Shown: positions 1 through 7,814 of the stretch, in pieces
How positions within the stretch are numbered: position 1 is the stretch's first letter
How the letters are laid out: every line of letters starts with the position of its first letter
NCBI GenBank assembly: GCA_947389015.1
Contig: CANDVA010000009.1
Location: forward strand, 51,820-115,819
From: an uncultured Clostridia bacterium
GTDB lineage: Bacteria; Bacillota; Clostridia; Oscillospirales; Ruminococcaceae
Length of the DNA stretch: 64,000 nt
Direction: 5' to 3'
The notes under the pieces: model-generated
Database searches by the model: none
The model's input: the letters and a program-made list of their open reading frames with translations, nothing else
Told to the model about the DNA's origin: nothing
Made by a program: the position numbers and the translations under genes

Positions 1-1057
1 CCGTCGCAAACAATCCCACTGCCAGCGAGCCCCAGATACCGTTGCAGAAATGCACCGCGACAGCGCCGACGGGGTCGTCGATATGAAGCTTGTAATCGAG
101 CAGCCATACACCGAATACTACAAGGAAGCCCGAAACAAGACCGATGATCGCCGCGCCGAGACAGTCGGTGTCCGCGCAGGGGGCTGTTATCGCAACCAGA
201 CCCGCAAGCGAAGCGTTAAGGCACATCGAAACATCGGGCTTGCCGTTTTTCAGCCATGTGAATATCATTGTCGTACAAGTTGCCACAGCTGGAGCTACCG
301 TCGTGGTAAGGAATATTTTAGCGAGATGATCGACATTATCGGCAGCTGCGCCGTTGAAGCCGTACCAACCGAACCACAGAATAAACACGCCCAGCGCGCC
401 CAATGTCATAGAGTGCCCGAGGATAGCTCTCGGCTTGCCGTCCTTGCCGAATTTGCCGATACGGGGACCTACCATGGCCGCGCCGATAAGCGCGCACATA
501 CCGCCCGCCATATGGATTGCGGTCGAGCCCGCGAAGTCAACGAAGCCGAGCTGCGTAAGCCAGCCGCCACCCCATATCCAGTGCGCCTCTACGGGGTAGA
601 TTATCGCCGAGATAACACCCGAGTAGATACAGTAGCTGATGAACTTCGTACGTTCTGCCATTGCGCCCGAGACGATAGTAGCCGCCGTTGCGCAGAATAC
701 GAGGTTGAACACGAATTCCGCGCATCTGTCGAAGCTCGAAAAGCTTCCGAGTATATCCATCGTCGGGATACCTACCAGACCGAACAGCGCGTCCTCGCCG
801 AGCATAAGCCCGAAGCCGATAAGTACGAAGGTCACCGTGCCGATACAGAAGTCCATAAGGTTCTTCATTATGATGTTTCCGGCGTTTTTTGCGCGGGTCA
901 TACCCGTTTCCACCATTGCGAAGCCCGCCTGCATAAAGAATACCAGCGCCGCTCCTATCAGGTACCATATACCGTTGCCGTCGCCGACGTTGAACATCGT
1001 TGCGTTGACGACTTCCTCGGCGCTCGCCGAACCGAGCACCGTTAAGATTGCGTTCAT
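1..1057 (-). CDS. amt: Ammonium transporter (Amt family), C-terminal part outside window
   Basis: The gene runs off the left edge, so 352 codons are visible and the 3' end is missing; this is why the ORF track does not list it. Translating the minus strand gives an N-terminus beginning MNAILTVLGSAE and then hydrophobic segments alternating with Amt-type signatures: a FMQAGFAMVETGMTRAKN stretch in the first membrane helices, a DFAGSTAIHMAGG signature near residue 165, and WFGWYGFNG near 215. Amt/MEP/Rh proteins are trimeric channels that move ammonium across the cytoplasmic membrane. The ATG at 1057 is preceded by an AAAGGGG ribosome binding site nine bases upstream. The gene has its own promoter and an unusual 5' leader hairpin (separate entries). 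A glnB-type partner could lie beyond the edge but cannot be seen. Confidence 0.95.
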   Translation of the reverse strand, partial: MNAILTVLGSASAEEVVNATMFNVGDGNGIWYLIGAALVFFMQAGFAMVETGMTRAKNAGNIIMKNLMDFCIGTVTFVLIGFGLMLGEDALFGLVGIPTMDILGSFSSFDRCAEFVFNLVFCATAATIVSGAMAERTKFISYCIYSGVISAIIYPVEAHWIWGGGWLTQLGFVDFAGSTAIHMAGGMCALIGAAMVGPRIGKFGKDGKPRAILGHSMTLGALGVFILWFGWYGFNGAAADNVDHLAKIFLTTTVAPAVATCTTMIFTWLKNGKPDVSMCLNASLAGLVAITAPCADTDCLGAAIIGLVSGFLVVFGVWLLDYKLHIDDPVGAVAVHFCNGIWGSLAVGLFAT

Positions 1058-1097
1058 TTAAGACCGCCCCTTTCATTTTGTTCGTTTATTTATATCG

Positions 1098-1156
1098 CAA
1101 AAGGGGCTATGACATACGTCCTCGCCGTTGAGAAACGTATGTCATAGCCCCTTTGC
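1098..1156 (-). promoter_or_regulatory. Long 5' leader hairpin of amt, possible translational switch
   Basis: A perfect 20-bp inverted repeat (1100-1119 with 1135-1154), extended by a GC pair across one bulged A, begins almost at the predicted amt transcription start. Read as RNA on the minus strand, the top of the stem continues as UCUC/GAGG and closes on a six-base loop AACGGC, which has A at position 1 and G at position 4. The 3' arm contains GCCCCUUU, which is complementary both to the 5' arm and to the amt ribosome binding site AAAGGGGC (1066-1073). The two pairings exclude each other. The structure is seen in the sequence; the regulatory role is inferred. Confidence 0.7.
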
Positions 1157-1165
1157 TATGTCTTT

Positions 1166-1194
1166 ATTATACTGGTTTCAAATCAAAATGTCAA
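1166..1194 (-). promoter_or_regulatory. Sigma-A promoter of amt
   Basis: TTGACA (1189-1194) and TATAAT (1166-1171) on the minus strand are separated by 17 bases. The start point would fall near 1159, so the leader hairpin forms the very 5' end of the mRNA. The rest of the non-coding stretch from 1195 to 1461 is AT-rich and shows nothing else I can name. Confidence 0.85.
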
Positions 1195-1461
1195 GCACTT
1201 TTTGCAATTTTTTAAATAAAATCTTGCATTTTGTTGAATTTCACAAAATCCAATGGGATTTTATACGTTCGTACGAACACACTGCACAAAAGTTAACAAT
1301 TTTGGCATAAATTACGCGTTTTTCCCGTATTTGTGTGGCGTTGTTTTCCATTGCCAAAGCCGCCGTATAAATATTACCGTCAATTTATTACTTAGCATAA
1401 AGGGCAGTGATTTGCAGAAAATACTACCGTAAACTTTCAAAAAAGGAGCTGAACTTTTACA

Positions 1462-1626
1462 ATGAGGAAACAAACTCAAAGCTATATAAAGAGCGCGGCA
1501 GCGGGTGTTATCACGGGAGGACTGGCGTTTATGGCGGTGAAATCCCTCACCGACAACCGCCGTTTCAAGCGCAAGTCGGCGGCTAAAGCATTTAAAGTGC
1601 TCGGCAGCTTTATGGACGCTATCTGA
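1462..1626 (+). CDS. Small conserved-type hypothetical protein, 54 aa
   Basis: This gene is too short for the ORF track. ATG at 1462 follows AAAAGGAGCT at good spacing, and a hairpin with a GC-rich stem follows the stop. The product starts MRKQTQSYIKSAAAGVITGG, with one short hydrophobic or amphipathic segment (about residues 10-25) and a strongly basic C-terminal half containing RRFKRKSAAKAFK. This resembles small membrane-associated YtxH-like proteins of Clostridia, but I do not recognise a family. It stands alone between two minus-strand genes. The overlapping minus-strand 105-aa ORF in the track is its shadow. Confidence 0.65.
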   Translation: MRKQTQSYIKSAAAGVITGGLAFMAVKSLTDNRRFKRKSAAKAFKVLGSFMDAI

Positions 1627-1636
1627 CATTATTTTG

Positions 1637-1668
1637 CCCCCTCGGTTACAATGCTGAGGGGGTTAATA
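1637..1668 (+). terminator. Terminator after the 54-aa gene
   Basis: CCCCCTC pairs with GAGGGGG across a 12-base loop and is followed by TTAATATT, starting 11 bases after the stop codon. The U-tract is weak. Confidence 0.55.
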
Positions 1669-1680
1669 TTATATATTCAC

Positions 1681-1712
1681 AAAAAAGCGCGCGGAAATGA
1701 TACTTCCGCGCG
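1681..1712 (-). terminator. Rho-independent terminator of the sms operon
   Basis: On the minus strand a nine-bp stem CGCGCGGAA/TTCCGCGCG with a seven-base loop is followed by a run of six T (1686-1681). It sits 14 bases after the smsB stop. Confidence 0.85.
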
Positions 1713-1726
1713 TTCTCTATCGTGAG

Positions 1727-2674
1727 TTATTTTAAAAATCCCTCGATTATCTTCTCCTCCGCCTGCTCCTTGGTAAGCCCGAGAGAACACAACTTCATTA
1801 TCTGCTCGCCCGCGATCTTTCCGATAGCCGCCTCGTGGATAAGCTCCGCGTCTACGTTGGACGCGTTCAGCGCGGGCTGTGCGTCGACCTTTCCGTTATC
1901 GGCGATGATAGCGTCGCACGCCGAATGTCCCGTGCAGCGGTTGTTTCCCTCAACGACGCTGTAAAACGCCTGATGTGAGTTTCCTTTCGCCACCGAGCGC
2001 GATACCAAATCAGCGCCGCTGTCCTCTCCCTCGAGCTTGACGTGGAAGTTAGTTACCGCGTCCTCTTCATGATCGGTCATTATGCGCTCGCGAACGATTA
2101 TCTTTGCGTTTTTGCCAAGCTCCGCGTTGGTTGTGCGCGTCGAACGGTCAACGCCGCCGAGCTGAATGGTATCCATTTCCAAGCGAGAATTTTCCTTCAG
2201 AAAGCACTCGGTGACGGGGTCTATCTTTTTCAGCCCCGCGCCCTCGCCCGTACCGATATGCTTTTCCTTGTACAGTACGGAGGAATTCGGTTCGAGGAAA
2301 AATCTGTGGATACCGTTATGCCGCGCGTCCTCCTCTCCCTCGTTGTGAACGCCGCAGCCCGCAACGATAACAACGTCAGCGCCCTCGCCGATATAGAAAT
2401 CGTTGTACACAAGGTCGTCCACAGCCGTATGGGTAACGCAGGCGGGAATAAATACCGTTTCACCCTTTGTAAACGGCTTTACGGTTATATCGATACCGGG
2501 TTTATCCGTCTTGGAGGTTATCGTGATATTCGTCGAGTTTTGACGACCCGCGCACTGCGTATCCTCGCGGATATTGTACGCGCCCACAAAGCCCTTTTCC
2601 GCGTCAAAATCTGAGATGACCTTCAGCATCTCGCCCGTTATATCGTTGAAATTCAAGTTCATCAGATCGCTCAT
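1727..2674 (-). CDS. smsB: Fe-S cluster scaffold, SufB/SufD family (minimal Sms type)
   Basis: The 315-residue product is a SufB/D-family beta-helix scaffold on which Fe-S clusters are assembled. At about 315 residues it is much shorter than classical SufB (about 470) and matches the size expected of the single scaffold protein of the two-gene Suf-like minimal system found in archaea and strict anaerobes. The C-terminal half carries typical SufB/D features, including GNSHQAFYSVVEGNNRCTGHSACDAII and the ALNASNVDAELIHEAAIGKI stretch, with a conserved Cys and His/Glu positions. The ATG overlaps the smsC stop as ATGA, implying translational coupling. No sufS, sufU or second SufB/D gene is adjacent. 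I assign the Sms label from architecture, not from a search. Confidence 0.88.
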   Translation of the reverse strand: MSDLMNLNFNDITGEMLKVISDFDAEKGFVGAYNIREDTQCAGRQNSTNITITSKTDKPGIDITVKPFTKGETVFIPACVTHTAVDDLVYNDFYIGEGADVVIVAGCGVHNEGEEDARHNGIHRFFLEPNSSVLYKEKHIGTGEGAGLKKIDPVTECFLKENSRLEMDTIQLGGVDRSTRTTNAELGKNAKIIVRERIMTDHEEDAVTNFHVKLEGEDSGADLVSRSVAKGNSHQAFYSVVEGNNRCTGHSACDAIIADNGKVDAQPALNASNVDAELIHEAAIGKIAGEQIMKLCSLGLTKEQAEEKIIEGFLK

Positions 2675-3393
2675 TTGCAGTCCCCCATTCTCTTCGGACA
2701 GGCGCAGGTGTACTCGCCCTGGAGCAGCGCGGGAAGTATATCCTCTCGCTTGCCCGCGATACGTATCTTGCCGTCGGCGACGACGATAATATCGTCCGCT
2801 ATCTGCAAAATGCGCTCCTGGTGCGAGATGACTATCAGCTCGCCGCGCGAATCGTTGCGTATCTCCTCAAATGTCTCCACAAGACGCGAAAAGCTCCACA
2901 GGTCGATACCCGCCTCGGGCTCGTCGAACACCGACAGCTTTGCGCTGCGAGCCAGCACCGTTGCAATTTCGATACGCTTAGCCTCGCCGCCCGACAGTGC
3001 GCCGCTCATTTCGCGGTCGATATACTCCTCCGCGCACAAGCCCACCTTGCCGAGCAGACCGCACAGTACCGAATGTCCGAGGCTTCCGTTCGCCGACAGC
3101 TCAAGCAGATCGCGGACTGTCAGTCCCTTGAATCGCACGGGCTGCTGAAACGCGTAAGCGATACCCTTTTTGGCGCGCTCGGTGATATCGAGCGCGGTGA
3201 TATCCTCACCATCAAGCAGTATCCGTCCCGATGCGGGCTTTTCCACGCCCGCTATCAGCTTGGCGAGAGTGGTCTTTCCTCCGCCGTTGGGTCCCGTGAT
3301 AACGGTCAGCTTGCCGTTGGTTTTGCAGGATATCCCGTTAATAATTGGTTCACCGTCAGGCAAACTCCAGTACAGATCATTTATTTCAAGCAA
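2671..3393 (-). CDS. smsC: Fe-S assembly ATPase, SufC/SmsC (ABC family)
   Basis: This is an ABC ATPase that powers the Fe-S scaffold encoded just downstream. Walker A is GPNGGGKTT, the signature is LSGGEAKRIEI, Walker B is KLSVFDEPEAGID, and an H-loop VISHQE is present. No membrane segments are seen, as expected for SufC. The ORF track starts at 3435, but the start I choose is TTG at 3393 because AAAGGAGG lies eight bases upstream and the SufC homology begins LLEINDLYW; that gives 240 aa. The longer version would extend into the -10 box of the promoter. The C-terminus carries a CACPKRMGDC cysteine cluster, an unusual tail that could be a metal site. Confidence 0.92.
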   Translation of the reverse strand: MLEINDLYWSLPDGEPIINGISCKTNGKLTVITGPNGGGKTTLAKLIAGVEKPASGRILLDGEDITALDITERAKKGIAYAFQQPVRFKGLTVRDLLELSANGSLGHSVLCGLLGKVGLCAEEYIDREMSGALSGGEAKRIEIATVLARSAKLSVFDEPEAGIDLWSFSRLVETFEEIRNDSRGELIVISHQERILQIADDIIVVADGKIRIAGKREDILPALLQGEYTCACPKRMGDCK

Positions 3394-3425
3394 AAGCCTT
3401 GCCTCCTTTTTTAACGTATACCCAT

Positions 3426-3454
3426 ATTGTACCACATAGACAATTTTTTGTCAA
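3426..3454 (-). promoter_or_regulatory. Sigma-A promoter of smsCB
   Basis: TTGACA and TACAAT on the minus strand are separated by 17 bases. No IscR-like or RirA-like operator is obvious. Confidence 0.85.
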
Positions 3455-3526
3455 GATACTTTACTCAATACAGTTATAATACCACTTTTTTGTATGCATA
3501 ATACCGACTATTTCCGAAATCCGCAC

Positions 3527-3555
3527 TTGACACGGAGACAAAAATGTTGTACAAT
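3527..3555 (+). promoter_or_regulatory. Sigma-A promoter of the SPFH gene
   Basis: TTGACA (3527-3532) and TACAAT (3550-3555) are separated by 17 bases, 45 bases before the start codon. The smsC and SPFH promoters are divergent and about 70 bases apart. Confidence 0.88.
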
Positions 3556-3599
3556 AAGATTAGGCTATCGGCTTATTACTGTAAAGGAGAAATTTTACT

Positions 3600-4934
3600 A
3601 TGGGTTTACTTAAAGCGGGTATGGGCGCGCTTTCCGGTGCGCTGGCGGATTCCTGGAGAGACTATTTCTACTGCGACGCGCTCAGCTCCGAGGTGCTTGC
3701 GGCACGCGGCTGGAAGCGCGTAGGCGGCAAGTCCTCCAACACCAAGGGCAGCGACAATGTTATCTCCAACGGCTCCATAATCAACGTTAACGAGGGGCAG
3801 TGCGTACTTATAATCGACGGCGGAAAAGTCGCGGAGGTCTGCGCCGAGCCGGGCGAGTTCGTTTACGATACCTCCTCCGAGCCGAGCATATTCTACGGCG
3901 ACCTCGGCGAGAACATAAAGGCGACGTTCAATTCGATAGGCAAGCGCTTTGCGTTTGGCGGCGAAGCTCCCAAGGATCAGCGCGTTTATTTTATCAACAC
4001 CAAGGAGATCATGGGCAACCGCTACGGCACGGCTACCCCTATCCCGTTCCGTGTTGTAGACAGGAATATCGGTCTTGACGTGGACGTTTCGCTCCGCTGC
4101 AACGGCGAGTATTCCTACCGTATCACCAACCCCGTGCTGTTTTTCAGCAACGTTTGCGGAAATTTCGGAGACACCTATCCCAAGCGCACCATGGACAGCA
4201 TGCTGAAAACCGAGATCGTTACGGCTCTTCAGCCCGCGCTCGGCAAGATATCCGACACGGGAGTGCGCCCGAGCAGTCTCCCATCGCATACCATGGAGAT
4301 CTGCGACGCGCTTAACGAGATACTGTCAAAAAAGTGGGGCGAGCTGCGCGGTATGACGATAAGCTCGTTCAATATGAACCCGCCCTCGCTTTCCGCCGAG
4401 GATGAGACGCTCATCAAGGATCTCCAGAGAACGGCTGTAATGCGCGATCCCGGTATGGCAGCCGCTCACCTTACGCAGGCTCAGGGCGAGGCTATGAAGA
4501 CCGCCGCGGGCAACGCGGGCGGTGCGGCAATGGGCTTTTTCGGTATGAATGTGGCTCAGCAGGCAGGCGGGATAAACGCGGGCAATCTGTACAATATGGC
4601 AGCTCAACAGAACGCTCGGCAACCACAGGCAGCGCCTGCGGCGCCCGCAACGGCGCAGACTGCGGCAAGCTGGTCATGTTCCTGCGGCGCGGTCAATACG
4701 GGCAAATTCTGCACTTCCTGCGGCTCTCCGAGACCCGCGAGCGCCGACGGTTGGACGTGCTCCTGCGGTGCCGTGAACAAGGGCAAATTCTGTATGGAAT
4801 GCGGAAAGCCCAAGCCCGCGGGAATGCCGCTCTATAAGTGCGACAAGTGCGGTTGGGAGCCCGACGACCCCTCCAAGCCTCCGAAGTTCTGTCCCGAATG
4901 CGGAGACCCGTTCGACGCTAACGACATAGTATAA
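3600..4934 (+). CDS. SPFH-domain protein with C-terminal zinc ribbons (YdjI-like)
   Basis: The 444-residue protein has an SPFH/virion-core-like domain in roughly residues 15-270, a Gly/Ala/Gln-rich linker (about 280-350), and three zinc ribbons near the C-terminus: WSCSCGAVNTGKFCTSCG, WTCSCGAVNKGKFCMECG and a longer CDKCGW...CPECGD pair. The first two ribbons are near-identical and look duplicated. Relatives of Bacillus YdjI are membrane-associated scaffold proteins tied to envelope stress, often recruited through a partner. There is no signal peptide or clear transmembrane helix, so association would be peripheral. ATG follows AAAGGAGAAATTTTACT. It is monocistronic, with its own promoter and terminator. 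Confidence 0.85.
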   Translation: MGLLKAGMGALSGALADSWRDYFYCDALSSEVLAARGWKRVGGKSSNTKGSDNVISNGSIINVNEGQCVLIIDGGKVAEVCAEPGEFVYDTSSEPSIFYGDLGENIKATFNSIGKRFAFGGEAPKDQRVYFINTKEIMGNRYGTATPIPFRVVDRNIGLDVDVSLRCNGEYSYRITNPVLFFSNVCGNFGDTYPKRTMDSMLKTEIVTALQPALGKISDTGVRPSSLPSHTMEICDALNEILSKKWGELRGMTISSFNMNPPSLSAEDETLIKDLQRTAVMRDPGMAAAHLTQAQGEAMKTAAGNAGGAAMGFFGMNVAQQAGGINAGNLYNMAAQQNARQPQAAPAAPATAQTAASWSCSCGAVNTGKFCTSCGSPRPASADGWTCSCGAVNKGKFCMECGKPKPAGMPLYKCDKCGWEPDDPSKPPKFCPECGDPFDANDIV

Positions 4935-4941
4935 AATAACG

Positions 4942-4972
4942 ACCGCCGAGTGTTATCTCGGCGGTTATTTTT
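4942..4972 (+). terminator. Rho-independent terminator after the SPFH gene
   Basis: ACCGCCGAG/CTCGGCGGT with a six-base loop is followed by TATTTTTA. It lies seven bases after the stop and may also serve the convergent gene. Confidence 0.85.
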
Positions 4973-4977
4973 ATCCG

Positions 4978-5580
4978 TTAGCTTAAATCAAAGGTGGTAT
5001 ATCCAAATTTCTCTATAAGCTTTTGCAGCTTATGAAAATTGGCGACATTATCCTTTTTGGCGAATATTCCCCTGCGGTCGAACAATATTCTGTCGTGGGC
5101 ATAGACGCTGTATATCTCGATATACGGCGGTTCTGCGGTGATATCGCGGTCTCCGATACATTTGTATGTGCTGCCCGGGTGCTTTCGCCCGAAATTGACC
5201 ATACACTCACGGTAGGAAACAACGTGACCGTTTCTGAACCTTATGCCGTCCTTATCGACGCTGCCGATATCGTCAAAGCTTACCTCCCTTATCTCGGTGT
5301 GGAAATAATGGTGCTTTGATTTGAAATATTCCGCCGCCTCGTCAACGTGACACAGGAAATATTTTGCACGCTCCTCGGGTATCTCGTGCGTCCACGGGTA
5401 ATTGTTGCCCATACCCGAGGCGCTGTACGCATACGCCTCGAAGCTGTACTTTATACGCACACTGCCGTCGTCATTCGGGAGCGTCCATTTAACGATCAGA
5501 AAATCGTTATCCTCGAGCAGTATCTCTCCTCTGCCCGTGCTTTGAACCTGAAGCTTTACAAGCGCTGTCTCATCGGTCAT
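4978..5580 (-). CDS. Hypothetical protein, 200 aa
   Basis: I do not recognise this family. The product is soluble, acidic and rich in aromatic residues (for example FEAYAYSASGMGNNYPW and KYFLCHVDEAAEYFKSKHHYFH), with no membrane segment or metal-binding motif. ATG at 5580 follows GAGGAAAATGT. It is the last gene of the minus-strand block downstream of the second sigma factor, separated from it by a hairpin, so it may be co-transcribed. Codon use is like its neighbours. Confidence 0.7.
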   Translation of the reverse strand: MTDETALVKLQVQSTGRGEILLEDNDFLIVKWTLPNDDGSVRIKYSFEAYAYSASGMGNNYPWTHEIPEERAKYFLCHVDEAAEYFKSKHHYFHTEIREVSFDDIGSVDKDGIRFRNGHVVSYRECMVNFGRKHPGSTYKCIGDRDITAEPPYIEIYSVYAHDRILFDRRGIFAKKDNVANFHKLQKLIEKFGYTTFDLS

Positions 5581-5595
5581 ACATTTTCCTCATAC

Positions 5596-5631
5596 GGCAC
5601 GGTTATGTAAAGTATTTCCCGATACCGTGCC
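5596..5631 (-). terminator. Hairpin after the second sigma gene
   Basis: GGCACGGT pairs with ACCGTGCC across a 20-base loop, starting three bases after the sigma gene stop. There is no U-tract, so it could be an mRNA 3' stabiliser or a partial attenuator before the 200-aa gene rather than a strong terminator. Confidence 0.4.
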
Positions 5632-5633
5632 TC

Positions 5634-6695
5634 TTAATCGAGAAATACTCTCAGCGCCTTGCTTTTGCTCTGTGAGCGTAGCTTTCTGAGCGCTTTTGCC
5701 TCTATCTGTCGAATTCTCTCTCGGGTTACCTTGAACTGCCTGCCGACCTCTTCAAGCGTATGCGAGCGGTCATAGCCAACACCGTAACGGAACTTCAGCA
5801 CCTCGCGCTCACGTTCGGGGAGCGTGTTCAGCGCCTTGTTCAATTCGTCCTTGAACACCGCCTGCATTGCCGTATCGATAGGCGCTGGCGCGTCCTCGTC
5901 GGGGATAAAGTCGCCGAGATAGCTGTCCTCCTCCTCGCCGACGGGAGCCTCGAGCGATACGGGATCTTGCGCGATACGTATTATCTCGCGGACTCTGTCC
6001 GACGACATATTCAGCTCCTGAGCCACCTCATCGATAGTAGGCTCGTGTCCGTTTTCGTGCAGCAGCTTGTTCTGCGCCTTTTTGACGCGCGATATCGTCT
6101 CCACCATATGCACGGGGATACGTATAGTACGCGCCTGATCCGCGATAGCGCGGGTTATCGACTGTCTTATCCACCACGTCGCGTAGGTAGAAAATTTGAA
6201 GCCTTTGGTGTAATCGAACTTATCTACCGCCTTGATAAGACCGTTGTAGCCCTCCTGTATAAGATCGAGCAGCGGCATACCGCGCCCGACATAATGTTTT
6301 GCTATGCTTACGACAAGCCGCATATTTGCGGTTATCAGCCTGTCACGGGCCTCATCGTCGCCGTTTACGATACGCTCCGCAAGCTCGCTCTCCTCCTCGG
6401 CGGTAAGCAGCGGTATCCTGCCTATCTCGCGCAGGTGTATCTTAACGGGATCGTCCATACACGAGCTTCCCTTTTCGTTAGCCGTCTCGCCGAGCTCAAG
6501 CGCTTTGTTGAGATCGTCCTCAACGCTGAAATCGTCGTCGACCTTTATATTATTTTGATCGAGAAACTCGCTGAGCTTGTCAAGGTCAACGTCCGCCTCA
6601 TCAATTACGTTATAGATCTCTTTTGTGGTGAGCGTTCCGCTCTGCCTGCCTCTTTCCAGAAGCTCGTTAAAAATATTCTTCTCGGTATTATTCAT
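5634..6695 (-). CDS. Second RpoD-like sigma-70 factor
   Basis: The 353-residue product is a group 1/2 sigma-70 factor. It retains a region 1.1-like N-terminus ([12 protein letters not shown]...LTTKEI), region 1.2 ([22 protein letters not shown]), the complete region 2 core ([18 protein letters not shown]), region 3, and the region 4 helix-turn-helix ([18 protein letters not shown]). It lies 30 bases downstream of rpoD, with its own AAAGGA site, and resembles rpoD closely, so tandem duplication is the simplest origin. Differences cluster in region 2.1/2.2 ([10 protein letters not shown] in place of [10 protein letters not shown]) and region 4.1 ([24 protein letters not shown]). The presence of region 1.1 argues against a late alternative sigma. 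Its promoters cannot be deduced from sequence. Confidence 0.92.
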   Translation of the reverse strand: MNNTEKNIFNELLERGRQSGTLTTKEIYNVIDEADVDLDKLSEFLDQNNIKVDDDFSVEDDLNKALELGETANEKGSSCMDDPVKIHLREIGRIPLLTAEEESELAERIVNGDDEARDRLITANMRLVVSIAKHYVGRGMPLLDLIQEGYNGLIKAVDKFDYTKGFKFSTYATWWIRQSITRAIADQARTIRIPVHMVETISRVKKAQNKLLHENGHEPTIDEVAQELNMSSDRVREIIRIAQDPVSLEAPVGEEEDSYLGDFIPDEDAPAPIDTAMQAVFKDELNKALNTLPEREREVLKFRYGVGYDRSHTLEEVGRQFKVTRERIRQIEAKALRKLRSQSKSKALRVFLD

Positions 6696-6725
6696 TTAAT
6701 GATCCTTTCAGCCGCTATGTATATA

Positions 6726-7814
6726 TTATTCCAAAAAATCCTTTAACTTTCTGCTTCTGGTAGGATGACGCAGCTTTCGTAAAGCCTTGGTCTCGATCTG
6801 ACGTATTCTTTCCCGGGTGACCTGAAATTCCTGACCCACCTCCTCAAGGGTGCGCTGTCTGCCGTCGATAAGTCCGAAGCGCAGTATTATAACACGCTTT
6901 TCGCGCTCCGTAAGGGTGTCCAACACCTCTCCGAGCATCTGTTTCAGCATGGAGTTGCACGCCTCGTCTGCGGGCGCGGGCGCGTCGTCGTCGGGGATAA
7001 AGTCGCCGAGATGGCTGTCCTCCTCCTCGCCGATGGGAGTTTCAAGCGAAACGGGATCCTGCGCGATACGGATTATCTCGCGTACCTTATCCACGCTCAT
7101 ATTGAGGTACTCCGCTATCTCGTCCTCGGAGGGCTCGCAGCCGTTCTCGTGAAGTAACTGACTCTGAGCCTTCTTTACTTTGGTAATTGTTTCCACCATA
7201 TGAACGGGTATGCGGATAGTCCTCGCCTGATCGGCGATAGCGCGTGTTATGGATTGTCTTATCCACCACGTAGCGTAGGTGGAGAACTTGAAGCCCTTCG
7301 TGTAATCAAACTTCTCGACCGCCTTTATCAGTCCCATATTGCCCTCCTGAATAAGGTCCAGGAACTGCATCCCGCGGCGGACATACTTCTTCGCGATACT
7401 CACCACAAGGCGCAGATTAGCCTCGATAAGGCGTTTTTTCGCGTAAGCGTCACCCGTTTCCATACGCGCGGCAAGCTCGATCTCCTCCTCGGTGGACAGA
7501 AGAGGTATCCTGCCTATGTCCTTTAAAAAGCTCTTTACCGAATCGTCGGGCAGCATGATATCCGCGTCGGGATTATCCGAATAATCGCGGTCGGAATAGT
7601 CAAGAATGCTGTCGATGTCAAGATCGGCGTCAAAGTTATCGACGATCTTGATATTCATGCTTACGATCTTGTCAAAAATGTGGTTTATCTGGTCGGCGTC
7701 AAAGTTCAGCTCCTCGAGCGCGTCGGTTATCTCCTTCGCGGTAAGGCTGCCCTTCTGCTTTCCCTGATTAAACAACTCCTCCAGAGCGTTGGAGGATCCG
7801 CTGTTCTCACTCAT
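6726..7814 (-). CDS. rpoD: RNA polymerase principal sigma factor RpoD (SigA)
   Basis: This 362-residue protein has all regions of a housekeeping sigma factor: a region 1.1-like N-terminus, region 1.2 ([22 protein letters not shown]), region 2 ([33 protein letters not shown] region), region 3 and region 4.2 ([18 protein letters not shown]). It directs core polymerase to the TTGACA/TATAAT promoters seen throughout the window. Its ATG overlaps the dnaG stop by one base (TAATG). The position dgt-dnaG-rpoD is typical of Clostridia and supports calling this one, not the downstream copy, the principal factor. Confidence 0.95.
   Translation of the reverse strand: MSENSGSSNALEELFNQGKQKGSLTAKEITDALEELNFDADQINHIFDKIVSMNIKIVDNFDADLDIDSILDYSDRDYSDNPDADIMLPDDSVKSFLKDIGRIPLLSTEEEIELAARMETGDAYAKKRLIEANLRLVVSIAKKYVRRGMQFLDLIQEGNMGLIKAVEKFDYTKGFKFSTYATWWIRQSITRAIADQARTIRIPVHMVETITKVKKAQSQLLHENGCEPSEDEIAEYLNMSVDKVREIIRIAQDPVSLETPIGEEEDSHLGDFIPDDDAPAPADEACNSMLKQMLGEVLDTLTEREKRVIILRFGLIDGRQRTLEEVGQEFQVTRERIRQIETKALRKLRHPTRSRKLKDFLE

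Noticed and set aside
50-1045. 331-aa plus-strand ORF and the 179-aa minus-strand ORF at 537-1076
   Set aside because: Both are shadows of the amt gene, which is absent from the track only because it runs off the window edge.
1098-1156. Reading the amt leader hairpin as a plain terminator
   Set aside because: It lies at the 5' end of the transcript, and only UUUUGC follows the stem, too short for efficient intrinsic termination.
1312-1629. 105-aa minus-strand ORF
   Set aside because: It is antisense to the 54-aa gene, has no ribosome binding site and does not resemble protein.
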